Part shown: piece after piece, positions 44,495 to 55,266 of the stretch
How the letters are laid out: every line of letters begins with the position of its first letter
Numbering within the stretch: position 1 is the stretch's first letter
From: Blastocatellia bacterium
GTDB lineage: Bacteria > Acidobacteriota > Blastocatellia > HR10
Assembly: GCA_025055075.1 (NCBI GenBank)
Contig: JANWYV010000053.1
Coordinates: 1-64,000, forward strand
DNA: 64,000 nt
Reading direction: 5' to 3'
The notes under the pieces: model-generated
The model's input: the letters and a program-made list of their open reading frames with translations, nothing else
Told to the model about the DNA's origin: nothing
Database searches by the model: none
Translations under genes and position numbers: made by a program

Positions 44495-45706
44495 ATGGCC
44501 GAGTACGTGTTTCGCGTGGGCACTCCTTCGGGAGAGATCGTCCTTCGCAAGGTGGAAGCCTTGAGCCCGGAGGAGGCTCGACAGCGCCTCGAGCGCGAGG
44601 GATATCGCGTCTTCACCCTCGCGCAGCGCAGTAGGCCGACCTGGAGCTGGCGCTTCTCGTTCCGACGCATCAAGCTGGAGGATTTCCTGCACTTCAATCA
44701 GCAACTGGCAGCGCTCATCCGCGCTGGATTGCCGATTCTACACGCCATCAGCATGCTGGCCCGGCGGCAGAGCCATCCCGCTTTGCAAAGCGTGCTGCGC
44801 GACATCGAAGATCGCATTCGCGAAGGCACGCCGCTGTCGCAAGCTTTCGCATCGCGGAGCGACGTCTTCCCTCGCTTATATATCGCTGCGATCCTAGCCG
44901 GCGAACGATCGGGGAATCTCGATGAAATGCTCTCGCGCTACATCGCCTATACGAAGCAGATGGTCGCCCTCAAGCGACGCGTGCGCGCAGCGACGGCCTA
45001 TCCTATCTTCTTGCTCATCGCGTTGATTCTCTTGGTCGCCGTGATGACCGGATTTGTGATCCCGCGCTTCTCGCTCATCTATGAAGATTTCGGCGGCGAG
45101 TTGCCCACGATCACGCGGATCGTCTTGGCCGTCGGCTACGGCGTGCGGGAGAACCTCCTCTGGGGCGTTCCGGCACTTGTCGCTCTGTTCATTGGTTTGG
45201 TGCTTTGGCGGAAGACCGAACGTGGACGCGCGACGCTCGATGCCTTGGTCCTGAGGCTACCCATTGTCGGGCCGATTGTGCGCGACCTGGCGGTGGCGCA
45301 ACTGGCGCGCAGCCTGGCGACGCTCCTGCAAGGGGGGATCACACTCGTTGAATCATTCCGCGTGGCGAGCGAGACGCTCACTAATCGCGTGCTCGCCCGT
45401 TCTTCGGGCATCGTCCTCCGACGCATCCAGGAGGGGCAGGCTTTCGCCGATAGCCTGGAGCAAGCCGGATGGCTTCCGCCGCTGGCGATTGACATCGTGC
45501 GCGTCGGCGAGCGCGCCGGTAGCCTCAAGGAGATGCTCGATGAGCTGGCCAATTTTTACGATGCCGAGCTGGAGGTGCGCTTCAATCAGGTGACGACGCT
45601 CATTCAACCCATTATGCTCGTGCTCATGGCGGGATTGGTGACTTTCGTACTGCTGGCCATGTATCTGCCGCTGTTCACCTTCATCTCGACATTAGGCGCG
45701 AGGTGA
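44495..45706 (+). CDS. gspF: Type II secretion/type IV pilus inner-membrane platform protein (GspF/PilC)
   Basis: A 403-residue polytopic protein with two homologous GspF domains (about 70-190 and 275-395): FNQQLAALIRAGLPILHAISML in the first and LAVAQLARSLATLLQGGITLVESFRV in the second, each followed by a hydrophobic stretch (PIFLLIALILLVAVMTGFVIPRF; TLIQPIMLVLMAGLVTFVLLAMYLPLF). It anchors the GspE ATPase at the membrane. GGAGGTGA lies just upstream of the ATG. Confidence 0.93.
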   Translation: MAEYVFRVGTPSGEIVLRKVEALSPEEARQRLEREGYRVFTLAQRSRPTWSWRFSFRRIKLEDFLHFNQQLAALIRAGLPILHAISMLARRQSHPALQSVLRDIEDRIREGTPLSQAFASRSDVFPRLYIAAILAGERSGNLDEMLSRYIAYTKQMVALKRRVRAATAYPIFLLIALILLVAVMTGFVIPRFSLIYEDFGGELPTITRIVLAVGYGVRENLLWGVPALVALFIGLVLWRKTERGRATLDALVLRLPIVGPIVRDLAVAQLARSLATLLQGGITLVESFRVASETLTNRVLARSSGIVLRRIQEGQAFADSLEQAGWLPPLAIDIVRVGERAGSLKEMLDELANFYDAELEVRFNQVTTLIQPIMLVLMAGLVTFVLLAMYLPLFTFISTLGAR

Positions 45707-45723
45707 AGGGGGAGGGAATCGCC

Positions 45724-47385
<1,662 letters not shown>

Positions 47386-47467
47386 GCGGTCGAAGATGGG
47401 CCGAAGCGCGAAGAGGGATCTTCGTGCTGGATCGGCGCAAGAAGTTTCAGTGCGGAGGGAAAACGTT

Positions 47468-49837
47468 ATGAAGCGGCGATCGCTGTTAGTGAAACGCGTG
47501 GGGACGTTCGCCCTGCTCCTGGCGACCCTTTGGAGCACGCCCGCTCCCGCATGGGCGGGGTCCAAGGGGAAGAAGTACTTCCAAGAGGGGCAAAAATTGG
47601 AAGCGGCGGGGAAGTTCGATCAGGCGGCGGAACAGTACCTGCTGGCGCTCTCGGAAGCGAACCGGCCCGAGTATCACATCGCCTATCGCCGCGCGGCGCT
47701 TCAGGCGTCGCTCATCTTGACGCGGCGCGGTCGCGAATTGATGGAGGCCGGGCAATATGAGGACGCCTATCACGCCTTCCGCCGCGCCTACCAGTTCGAT
47801 CAAACCAACGAATTGGCGCGCGAGCTGGCGCGCCGTGCGTTGGAACTGGCGCAGAAGGAGGGGAAGGACGTCTCCGTGCCCACGAATTCGACGTTCGGAT
47901 CGCCTGGACCTCCCGAGCTACAGGCCGGGCGCGCACGACCCGAGCTTCCGCCCGAGCCGCCGCAGGAAGAAGCGCGACAGGACGTCATCTTTCGAGACGA
48001 TTTGAGGGCGATCATCGCACAGCTTGGCCGCCAGCTCGGCTTGAACGTGCTCTTCGATCAAAGCGTGCCCGAGGGACGACGCGTCTCGATCGAGTTGCGA
48101 AACGTCACCAAAGCGCAAGCGCTGGATGCCATCCTCCTCAGCCATGGGCTCTTCTTCCAGCCCATCAGTGACAATACGATCATCGTGGCCCTCGATCAAC
48201 CGGCTAATCGCAATCGCTTGCAGCAGACGAGCGTGCAAACCTTTTATCTGAGGCATGCCGATCCCGTACAGGTGCAGCAACAGTTGGCGCCCATGGCCGG
48301 TCAATTGCGCGCGCAGATCGTGCTCAATCAAGATTTGCGAGCCTTGATCGTACGCGCGACGCCGGAGAACCTCAAGCTCTTCCAAGAGATCATCGAGAGC
48401 ATCGACAAGGAGAAGCCCGAGGTGATGATTGACATCAGCATCTACGAGGTCGCGCGCAACGATCTCATCGAGATCGGGAACCAGTTGCTCTACGATGGTT
48501 TCTTCACCACCGCGCCACAGGGACCGATTCGTCCGGGCACGTTGAACCTCCTCGGGGTGACGATGGGGCAGATCATCACCGAGCAGCGGTTGGCGCTCGC
48601 CATCCCCACGAGCATCATCCGCTTCCTGCAAACGCGCGGTCGGAGCAACTTGATTGATAGTATTCAAGTGCATGCTCTGGATGGGCAGCAGGTGACGGCG
48701 AACATTGGTCGCCAGATTCCCATTCAAACGGCTTCGATCCCAACCTCGTTCGTGAATGTCGCCCCGACGCAGCCGGGGCAACAACCGGGTGGGCAACTGC
48801 CGGGATTTCCTGGCAACATCTTCGGCTTCGGCTATCCGCAAATCGAATATCGGCCCGTCGGGCTGAACGTGACGATCACGCCCACGGTCTATAGCGACGA
48901 ATATGTGAAGCTGGAGATGGAGGTGGAAACGTCGGGGTACAATGAAGGGCCGACGAGCCTGACGCCCGTCTTCACGACGCGGAAGTTGAAGAGCGTGGCG
49001 ACTGTCCGGACCGGCCAAGCGGCGATGATGGCCGCTGTCGCGCAGAAACGCGATGAGCAGGGGCGCACGACCATCCCCTTCCTCGGCTTCTTGCCCGTGA
49101 TCGGGCGATTCTTCAGCATTCCCAAGCAAACAGGCAACACGACGGACATCCTCATCACGGTGACGCCCCATATCCTGCGGGCGGCTTCGATCGAGGAGCG
49201 AGATCGGCTGGCACGGTTGGCTGGGACGCTGCAGAGTCAAGGCGCGAGCTTGACGATCGAGCGCTTCCTGGAGCAAACGCGGATGTCGCAGATGGGCGCG
49301 TCCCCTCATGGCGTCGCCCGAGCCGTGAGTCCGGAGGAGAAAAAAGCACCCGAATCCACGGCGACGCCGCCATCGCGGACCGAAGCTCCCAGTGTCACTC
49401 CGGCTCCTGGGGCGTTGGAAGGGGAACCAATCCAGCTCTCGCTGCAGATGAGCACGGCCACGCCGCGAGCGGGCGAGTGGGTGCAAATCGCGCTCTTCAT
49501 CAATGGCAGAGAGGAGATTCGCGAAGCGACGGTAGCGCTCACCTACAATCCGCAGATGCTGCGCTTGGTCAATGTGGCCGATGGAGGGGCGCTCACAAGT
49601 AGCGAGGCTCCAGCCGAAGTCCGCACGCAGCACGATCCCAGTGGAAAGATCATACTCACCGTGCGAGCGACCGGTTCGGCACGCCCCGCACGAGGACGTC
49701 TGGCCGTTCTCCTCTTCGACGTCTTGCAGGGTGGCAGCTCGCAGCTTGAGGTGGACGCCACCGCGACGCGATTCGTCACAGCCGACGGTCGAACCGTGGG
49801 AGGCAAGGCCGTGCCGCTGACGGTCGCCGTCAGATGA
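47468..49837 (+). CDS. gspD: Outer-membrane secretin with C-terminal cohesin-like domain (GspD/PilQ)
   Basis: A 789-residue secretin. Signal peptide at about 1-31 (VGTFALLLATLWSTPAPAWA); TPR-like helices at 32-125 (YFQEGQKLEAAGKFDQAAEQY); a short N-domain at 175-235 (FRDDLRAIIAQLGRQLGLNVLF); secretin N domain (YLRHADPVQVQQQL); the secretin pore at about 345-605 (VTITPTVYSDEYVKLEMEVE, TTIPFLGFLPVIGRFF, ILITVTPHIL). The last 130 residues (IQLSLQMSTATPRAGEWVQIALFI ... VALTYNPQMLRLVNV) are a cohesin-like domain. The ATG at 47468 follows GGAGGG. Confidence 0.93.
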   Translation: MKRRSLLVKRVGTFALLLATLWSTPAPAWAGSKGKKYFQEGQKLEAAGKFDQAAEQYLLALSEANRPEYHIAYRRAALQASLILTRRGRELMEAGQYEDAYHAFRRAYQFDQTNELARELARRALELAQKEGKDVSVPTNSTFGSPGPPELQAGRARPELPPEPPQEEARQDVIFRDDLRAIIAQLGRQLGLNVLFDQSVPEGRRVSIELRNVTKAQALDAILLSHGLFFQPISDNTIIVALDQPANRNRLQQTSVQTFYLRHADPVQVQQQLAPMAGQLRAQIVLNQDLRALIVRATPENLKLFQEIIESIDKEKPEVMIDISIYEVARNDLIEIGNQLLYDGFFTTAPQGPIRPGTLNLLGVTMGQIITEQRLALAIPTSIIRFLQTRGRSNLIDSIQVHALDGQQVTANIGRQIPIQTASIPTSFVNVAPTQPGQQPGGQLPGFPGNIFGFGYPQIEYRPVGLNVTITPTVYSDEYVKLEMEVETSGYNEGPTSLTPVFTTRKLKSVATVRTGQAAMMAAVAQKRDEQGRTTIPFLGFLPVIGRFFSIPKQTGNTTDILITVTPHILRAASIEERDRLARLAGTLQSQGASLTIERFLEQTRMSQMGASPHGVARAVSPEEKKAPESTATPPSRTEAPSVTPAPGALEGEPIQLSLQMSTATPRAGEWVQIALFINGREEIREATVALTYNPQMLRLVNVADGGALTSSEAPAEVRTQHDPSGKIILTVRATGSARPARGRLAVLLFDVLQGGSSQLEVDATATRFVTADGRTVGGKAVPLTVAVR

Positions 49838-49854
49838 TTCCGGAGAGACGTTGT

Positions 49855-50334
49855 ATGCGAGAGGGAGGACGTCGGCACGCTCAGGGGTTCACCCTCTTGG
49901 AGCTGATCCTCACGATCGCCATCCTGAGCATCTTCACGGCAGCAGCCATCCCGATTGCGCGCAATGCCGTTCAGCGGCAGCGCGAGGTCGAATTGCGTCG
50001 GGCGCTTCGCGAGCTGCGTACGGCCATTGATCGCTACAAGCGCGCGTATGACGCTGGGCTCATCAGCCGATTGGAGACCCAGGCCGAGACCGAGGGGTAT
50101 CCCCCCAATCTCGAAGTGCTCGTCAATGGCGTGCAACTGGCCGGAAGTCCGGATCGGAAGATACGGTTCCTGCGGCGTATCCCTGTGGATCCGATGACCG
50201 GTCGCGCCGAATGGGGGTTGCGCTCGACGCAAGATGAACCGAACGCTCGTTCTTGGGGCGGGCAGAATGTGTTCGATGTTTATTCGCTCAGCGACGGAGT
50301 TGCGCTGGATGGGACGCGATATCGCGATTGGTGA
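49855..50334 (+). CDS. Type II secretion major-pseudopilin-like protein (first copy)
   Basis: A 159-residue prepilin: leader MREGGRRHAQG then FTLLELILTIAILSIFTAAAI with Glu5. Features of GspG follow: AIDRYKRAYDAG, YPPNLEVLVNGV, RIPVDPMTGRAEWGLR, and the terminal VYSLSDGVALDGTRYRDW. The ATG at 49855 has GGAGAG 7 bases upstream; an ATG at 49834 inside the gspD stop would lengthen the leader. It overlaps the next pilin gene by 26 bases. Confidence 0.88.
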   Translation: MREGGRRHAQGFTLLELILTIAILSIFTAAAIPIARNAVQRQREVELRRALRELRTAIDRYKRAYDAGLISRLETQAETEGYPPNLEVLVNGVQLAGSPDRKIRFLRRIPVDPMTGRAEWGLRSTQDEPNARSWGGQNVFDVYSLSDGVALDGTRYRDW

Positions 50335-50722
50335 GGCTCGCACTCCGCGAGGCTTCACCTTGCTGGAAGTGATCATCGTCCTGACGGTCGTGGCGATCTT
50401 AGTCTCCGTCGCTATTCCCGCCTACCAACGAGTGATCTTGCGCGCGCGCGAAGCCGTGCTCAAGCAAAACCTGCATTTGCTGCGGAGCCAGATCGAAGAG
50501 TTCGCCGCCGACTACGGCCGATATCCGGAGTCCCTGCAGGAGTTGGTTGAGAAGGGATACTTGCGCGAGTTGCCGTTGGATCCCATCACGGGATCGCGCG
50601 AGACGTGGGTTCCGGTCCCGGAGGATCAGCCACTTTCGGTCGAGGGAAAGGTGGGGATCCGGGATGTTAAGAGCGGAGCCGAAGGGCTCTCATCCGAGGG
50701 GACACCTTATAGCGAATGGTGA
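50309..50722 (+). CDS. Type II secretion major-pseudopilin-like protein (second copy)
   Basis: A 137-residue prepilin: a 15-residue leader ending TPRG, then FTLLEVIIVLTVVAILVSVAI with Glu5. LLRSQIEEFAADYGRYPESLQELVEKGYLRELPLDPITG and the end SSEGTPYSEW are GspG-like and parallel the first copy (YRDW). Probably a duplicated and diverged pilin. Its first 26 bases lie inside the upstream gene in another frame, so it depends on that translation or on CGGAG 10 bases upstream. Confidence 0.85.
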   Translation: MGRDIAIGEARTPRGFTLLEVIIVLTVVAILVSVAIPAYQRVILRAREAVLKQNLHLLRSQIEEFAADYGRYPESLQELVEKGYLRELPLDPITGSRETWVPVPEDQPLSVEGKVGIRDVKSGAEGLSSEGTPYSEW

Positions 50723-50731
50723 GCGAGCACG

Positions 50732-51847
50732 ATGATGCGTAGAGTCTTCTCCGCACTCCCCGACCGCATGCGCATGTTCTTCATGGCGCCTGTGTTGCCG
50801 CCGACGGCGTTGGCCCTTCGATCGCGCGAGATCGTCGTCGTGGAGGTGCGACAGCGGCGCGGGCGCCTCTTCGTTCGTCGCGCTGCCGTCGAGCCCTTGG
50901 GAGAGGGAGTGCTCGAACCCGCCTTCGAGGGGAAGAATGTACGTGCGAGGGAGCCGTTGCTTCGTGCACTGGAGCGCGCGAGGGAAAAAGCGGGAGTGCG
51001 CTATGCGCGACGATGGGCGGTGACGTTGCCCTCGGCGACGTGCCGGGTCTTCTTGTTGGAGCTTGAGGACGCGCCGAAAGCGAAAGACGAGCTGGCCTCC
51101 ATGATCGCATGGAAGATCGAACGTCTCGTTGGAATCTCAGCCTCCGAGTTGACGATCGCGGTTCAACGATTTCCCCTCCGACGTCAGAGGGCGTCGTCGA
51201 ACGCTTCCTCTTCCGAGCGGGAAGTCGTCGCGCAAGGCGAGCGATTCCTGGCCGTCGCTGCTCGCACGGATGTGCTCAGCGCTTATGAAGAGCTCCTCGT
51301 GGAGGCGGGACTCCATCCCGGATTCATCGTCCCGAACAATTTAGCTGAGAGCGGTTGGATGGCAACGCTCCCATCGGATGAAGATGCGGTGCTCATCTCC
51401 GTGGAGGGGGACTGGCTGACGCTCTTTTTCACGCGACGTCGAGAGCCCCTGGCCGTGCGCGCCATTCATTGTGAGCCGGGAGCAATGCTCGACGAGATCC
51501 ACCGTACGCTCGTCTACTATCAGGATCGGTTGAGCCGCTTGGAGAGAGAGTTGAAATCCCCATCTGTCGAGAGCACATCTTCAGAGGCGGCACCCTCGTC
51601 ACCAGTCATAGAGAGGAGCGCGCGGCTTCGCACGATCGTTGTCGTCCATCACAATGAAGAAATGGGAGGGACGCCCTCATCGCTCGCCCGAGAGATCGAA
51701 AGTCTATGCGCGGCCCTCTTCTCCACGGAGGCGGCCCCCACGGTGTATTGCTTGAACGAGCACGCTCTCGAACAGGAGTCGAACTGGCGTCTCTCTCAGT
51801 TGGCGGCTCCTCTGGGGATAATCGCGTCCTCTCGAATGCGGGGCTAG
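50732..51847 (+). CDS. PilM-like actin-fold assembly protein
   Basis: A 371-residue cytoplasmic protein: LALRSREIVVVEVRQRRGRL opens the actin-like fold, ARRWAVTLPSATCRVFLLELEDAP and ELASMIAWKIERLVGI match PilM/GspL cytoplasmic domains, and GWMATLPSDEDAVLISVEGDWLTLFF corresponds to the second nucleotide-binding half. Ser-rich insertions occur near 155 and 290. It would bind the INL tail of the PilN-like protein. In typical clusters pilM comes first; here it is last. Its stop overlaps the convergent gene's stop by 3-4 bases (CTAG). Confidence 0.75.
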   Translation: MMRRVFSALPDRMRMFFMAPVLPPTALALRSREIVVVEVRQRRGRLFVRRAAVEPLGEGVLEPAFEGKNVRAREPLLRALERAREKAGVRYARRWAVTLPSATCRVFLLELEDAPKAKDELASMIAWKIERLVGISASELTIAVQRFPLRRQRASSNASSSEREVVAQGERFLAVAARTDVLSAYEELLVEAGLHPGFIVPNNLAESGWMATLPSDEDAVLISVEGDWLTLFFTRRREPLAVRAIHCEPGAMLDEIHRTLVYYQDRLSRLERELKSPSVESTSSEAAPSSPVIERSARLRTIVVVHHNEEMGGTPSSLAREIESLCAALFSTEAAPTVYCLNEHALEQESNWRLSQLAAPLGIIASSRMRG

Positions 51848-52842
51848 AGGAGGCGGCCGTAGGAATACACGAGGCGGAAGCCCAGCTCTCGCACGCGCTC
51901 CTCTACTTCTGGTCGCGCTCGACGGCAGAAGCACACGGGGAAGACCTCGCCCTTCAGATGCTCCCGCGCGCGTTCCACCAGTTGGGCGAATCGTTCGACC
52001 TCGCGCACCGTCAGGTTGTATTTGGCTTCGCCCACAATCCAAATCACCACATCGGGCCGTCGCGGATCGTGCGCTCGCCCGAAGATGTTGATCTCCTCCA
52101 TCTCATCGTTCCATTTCTTCCACGTCCGCTCCAACGGCTCAACGTCCCACCCCAGCTCTCGCTTGAGCACATCGTGAAGCACAATGTACGCCATGTCTTC
52201 CAGATCCGCACCCAATGTCTCGCTGATGGCGCCGAGCTGTTGGGCCAATTGCCGCATGGTCCTTTGCATACGCACTTGTTCCTCGAGCATTTGCTGCTGC
52301 GTCTCCACCACTTGAGCGACGATTTGCTCAAGGCGCTCGAGTCGCTTGATCGCCTCGGCATGGGAAGCCGCGAGCGCTCGTAGTTCTTCTTGCGTGCGTG
52401 CCTGGGCCTCAATCAACTGCGCGACGATCTCCTCTAGCCGTGCAGTTCGTTCCTCCAATCGTCCAACGCGCTCCTCCGTTCGCGCTTGAGCCTCAGCGAG
52501 CTGTGCGACGGCCTCTTCCAATCGTCCGACACGTTCCTCCGTTCGCGCTTGGGCCTCAGCGAGCTGTGCGACAGCCTCTTCCAATCGCCCGACACGTTCC
52601 TCCGTTCGCGCTTGGGCCTCGGCCAATTGGGCGACCACTCTTTGCAGGTTCCTCAGGGCAGTAGCTATCTCTTGGACGACGCCATGAAGTGCGCGCAGGT
52701 CTTCCCGAAGAGCGATCTCCGCTTGTCGCTCCGCCATTCGCTCGAAGACCTCCATCAAGGCGTCGGCCACCGATTTCTCAAACGCCCGCTCGAGCCGAGC
52801 GCGAATCTCTCTGCGTTCTTCGGGGGTCAGCCCATTCGGCAT
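51844..52842 (-). CDS. Coiled-coil protein with PD-(D/E)XK nuclease-like C-terminus
   Basis: A 332-residue protein. Residues about 10-60 are helical; 60-210 form a long coiled coil made largely of 21-residue units (AEAQARTEERVGRLEEAV), encoded by a 63-base tandem repeat. The C-terminal 120 residues look like a restriction-endonuclease fold: LGADLEDMAYIVLHDVLKR, EEINIFGRAHD, then RPDVVIWIVGEAKYNL (Asp...Glu-X-Lys) and VERFAQLVERARE. Proteins of this build (DUF3782-like) are common in thermophiles; their targets are unknown. The ATG at 52842 follows GGAGGA. It is convergent with the PilM-like gene and divergent from the dehydrogenase. Confidence 0.78.
   Translation of the reverse strand: MPNGLTPEERREIRARLERAFEKSVADALMEVFERMAERQAEIALREDLRALHGVVQEIATALRNLQRVVAQLAEAQARTEERVGRLEEAVAQLAEAQARTEERVGRLEEAVAQLAEAQARTEERVGRLEERTARLEEIVAQLIEAQARTQEELRALAASHAEAIKRLERLEQIVAQVVETQQQMLEEQVRMQRTMRQLAQQLGAISETLGADLEDMAYIVLHDVLKRELGWDVEPLERTWKKWNDEMEEINIFGRAHDPRRPDVVIWIVGEAKYNLTVREVERFAQLVERAREHLKGEVFPVCFCRRARPEVEERVRELGFRLVYSYGRLL
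52454..52642. repeat. 63-base tandem repeat, three copies, inside the coiled-coil gene
   Basis: Copies at 52454-52516, 52517-52579 and 52580-52642. Copy 2 and most of copy 3 differ at only a few bases; copy 1 and the end of copy 3 are more divergent. The unit is 21 codons (three heptads), so gain or loss of a copy keeps the frame and the coil register. Confidence 0.85.
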
Positions 52843-52971
52843 GTCCTCCTCCCCGTGCGATTCGCGAAGAGGTATTCTACCATGAGGAGGAGAGATGGGA
52901 GAAGGAGCCCATTGCTTCGACAAAAACGCGTTGCTGTACGCCGCGCGTCGAAGAAGTGGGAGGGAAAGGTT

Positions 52972-53000
52972 TTGACGGAGAATCGGGCGAGTGCTATAGT
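52972..53000 (+). promoter_or_regulatory. Strong sigma70-type promoter of the UDP-glucose dehydrogenase gene
   Basis: TTGACG (52972-52977), exactly 17 bases, TATAGT (52995-53000). The predicted start near 53007 gives a leader of about 30 bases. Confidence 0.75.
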
Positions 53001-53037
53001 AGTCAACCTTTGATCCTGCGTTCGGTCCGATAGAGTC

Positions 53038-54444
53038 ATGGGGGAGAAGATGCACGTCTGTGTGATCGGGACAGGATATGTGGGATTGGTCACGGCCGCT
53101 TGTCTGAGTCACATTGGGCATACCGTCGTGGGCGTGGACGTGGATCGGCGAAAGATCGCGAGATTGCGCGAAGGTCTCTCGCCCATTTACGAACCCGGTT
53201 TAGAACGTCTCTTGCGCGTTCAAATGGATGTGGGAGGACTCGCGTTCTCGGAAGATGCCGAGTCGGCGATCGCGAAGGCCGACGCGATTTTGATCGCCGT
53301 TGGTACCCCCCCGCGTGTAGATGGACACGTGGATCTCCGCCACATTGAGGCCGTCTTGCAGACGCTCAAACGCGCGCTTGAGCGCGTGGCCGACCGCGCG
53401 ACGCGCCTCATTGTGAGTAAGTCGACAGTCCCTGTCGGAACAGCCCGATGGATGGCTGAATGGTTTCGGACCTCATCGTTCACGGGCCAGGTGCTCGTGG
53501 TCAGCAATCCGGAATTTTTGCGAGAGGGGAATGCATTGCACGATTGCCTGTACCCGGATCGGATCATCGTCGGCGCAGAGGATGCGAGAGCGGTTCCCTT
53601 GGTGCGACAGCTCTATCGCCCGATCCTGGAGCAAACGTTCCCAACGCCGGATTATATTCCCCCTCGTCCGGAGGGACTGCGGCGTGTGCCGCTCCTGTGG
53701 ATGGATTGGAATAGTGCCGAGATGGCCAAGTACGCCTCGAATGCGTTCCTCGCTCTCAAGATCAGTTTCGCCAACGAGATCGCCAATATCTGCGAGCGCG
53801 TCGGTGCCGACGTGGCGCGCGTCATGGAAGCTGTGGGGCTCGATCATCGCATCGGCCCGCATTATTTGCGGGCGGGAATCGGATGGGGCGGCAGTTGTCT
53901 TGGAAAGGATCTCATGGCCCTGATTCGATCGGCGGAGCAGGTCGGCTATGATCCGGCTTTGCTCCGCGCTGTGCAAACGACCAATGCCTATCAACGTCGC
54001 GTTGTAATTGAGAAGCTCCGCGCCGTGCTTGGGTCTCTGAAGGGGCGCACGATCGGGCTATTGGGATTGGCCTTTAAACCAAACACGGATGATATTCGCG
54101 ATGCTCCGAGCATGACGATCGCGCGGGTGTTGCAAGACGAAGGCGCGCGGGTCAAGGTCTATGACCCGGTTGCCATGGAGAACGCGAAAGCGGAGCATCC
54201 CGATCTCGCGCTCTCATATGCGACTGATCCGATAGACCTCGCGCGTGAGTGCGATGCCCTTGTTCTCGTCACCGAATGGGAGGAGTTTCGTCAGCTCGAT
54301 CTCGCTGCGCTTCGACGCGTCATGCGAGGCGATGTTCTTTTGGACGGGCGCAACCTCTTCGATCCCGAGCGCGCGCGTCGGGCGGGATTCACTTATCTGG
54401 GGATGGGGCGTGCTCTCTCCATCGCTCGCGCGCACAGCGAATGA
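53038..54444 (+). CDS. ugd: UDP-glucose 6-dehydrogenase
   Basis: A 468-residue NAD enzyme oxidising UDP-glucose to UDP-glucuronate. CVIGTGYVGLVTAACLSHIGH is the N-terminal NAD site; VGTPPRVDGHVDL, SKSTVPVGTA, NPEFLREGNALHDCLYPDRIIVG and AEMAKYASNAFLALKISFANEIANIC follow; the catalytic Cys lies in GWGGSCLGKDLM; the C-terminal domain has GLLGLAFKPNTDDIRDAPSM. The ATG at 53038 has little SD; ATG 53050 (MHVCVIGTGYVG) has GGGGGAG a few bases upstream and would be closer to family starts. GalU supplies the substrate. It has its own promoter. Confidence 0.95.
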   Translation: MGEKMHVCVIGTGYVGLVTAACLSHIGHTVVGVDVDRRKIARLREGLSPIYEPGLERLLRVQMDVGGLAFSEDAESAIAKADAILIAVGTPPRVDGHVDLRHIEAVLQTLKRALERVADRATRLIVSKSTVPVGTARWMAEWFRTSSFTGQVLVVSNPEFLREGNALHDCLYPDRIIVGAEDARAVPLVRQLYRPILEQTFPTPDYIPPRPEGLRRVPLLWMDWNSAEMAKYASNAFLALKISFANEIANICERVGADVARVMEAVGLDHRIGPHYLRAGIGWGGSCLGKDLMALIRSAEQVGYDPALLRAVQTTNAYQRRVVIEKLRAVLGSLKGRTIGLLGLAFKPNTDDIRDAPSMTIARVLQDEGARVKVYDPVAMENAKAEHPDLALSYATDPIDLARECDALVLVTEWEEFRQLDLAALRRVMRGDVLLDGRNLFDPERARRAGFTYLGMGRALSIARAHSE

Positions 54445-54463
54445 GTCGGGAGGGAACCGTTCT

Positions 54464-55264
54464 ATGAGGAAGAGGACGTTCGCCGCCGCTCTCCTGACGC
54501 TCGCCGCTACAGTTGCGGCCGCGCCGTTTGTTGCGGCGCAAGGTCGCGTGGAGCGTGTGCTGGCCGGACGCGGACGCGTCGTGGATTTGACGCACCGCCT
54601 GAATCCGACGATCCCCTACTGGCCAGGCGAGCAGTATCGGCCTTTCGAGTTCCGCACCATCGCGACGTTGGAACGCGATGGCGTCTTCTCTGGCTTCTTC
54701 GCCATGCCCGAACACATGGGGACGCATGTGGATGCTCCCAATCACTTCGTGGCCGGTCGGGCATCGGTGGACCAACTTCGTCCGGAACAGTTGATCGCTC
54801 CGGCTGTCGTCATTGACGTGCGGGAGAAGGTCGCCCGCGATCCCGATTATCAGCTCACGGTCGAGGACATTCGGCGATGGGAGCGGCGCTATGGACGAAT
54901 CCCTCGCGGAGCTGTTGTGTTCATGCGCACAGGATGGGATGCGCGGTGGGAGAATCCGGAGGCGTATCGAAATCGAGATGCTCAAGGGGTGATGCATTTC
55001 CCTGGGTTCTCGCCGGAGGCGGCGGAATTCCTCGTTCGCGAACGGCGGATTCACGGCATCGGCATTGACACGCTCAGCGTGGATTTCGGGCCCTCGAAGG
55101 ACTTTCGCGTGCATCACATCATGCACGGAGCGGGGAAGTATCATCTGGAGAACGTCGCGCGATTGGGTCTACTGCCTCCTCGTGGAGCGATCATCATCAT
55201 CGGCGTGCTTCCGATCGAGGGAGGATCCGGCGGACCGGCGCGCGTCTTCGCGCTCTTGCCCTGA
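54464..55264 (+). CDS. Secreted cyclase-family metal-dependent hydrolase
   Basis: A 266-residue exported hydrolase of the kynurenine formamidase/cyclase family. Signal peptide at 1-25 (FAAALLTLAATVAAAPFVAAQ). VVDLTHRLNPTIPYWPGEQY starts the domain, and HMGTHVDAPNHF is the HXGTHXDXPXH metal-binding motif; GIGIDTLSVDFGPSKDFRVHHIMHGAGKYHLENV closes the site. Family members hydrolyse amides or cyclic compounds; the substrate here is unknown. GGGAGGG lies before the ATG. It starts 19 bases after ugd and ends 2 bases before the next gene. Confidence 0.88.
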   Translation: MRKRTFAAALLTLAATVAAAPFVAAQGRVERVLAGRGRVVDLTHRLNPTIPYWPGEQYRPFEFRTIATLERDGVFSGFFAMPEHMGTHVDAPNHFVAGRASVDQLRPEQLIAPAVVIDVREKVARDPDYQLTVEDIRRWERRYGRIPRGAVVFMRTGWDARWENPEAYRNRDAQGVMHFPGFSPEAAEFLVRERRIHGIGIDTLSVDFGPSKDFRVHHIMHGAGKYHLENVARLGLLPPRGAIIIIGVLPIEGGSGGPARVFALLP

Positions 55265-55266
55265 CG

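Noticed and set aside
52454-52642. Regular repeats that might suggest a CRISPR array
   Set aside because: The repeats are contiguous, with no spacers, and encode heptad coiled coil in frame.
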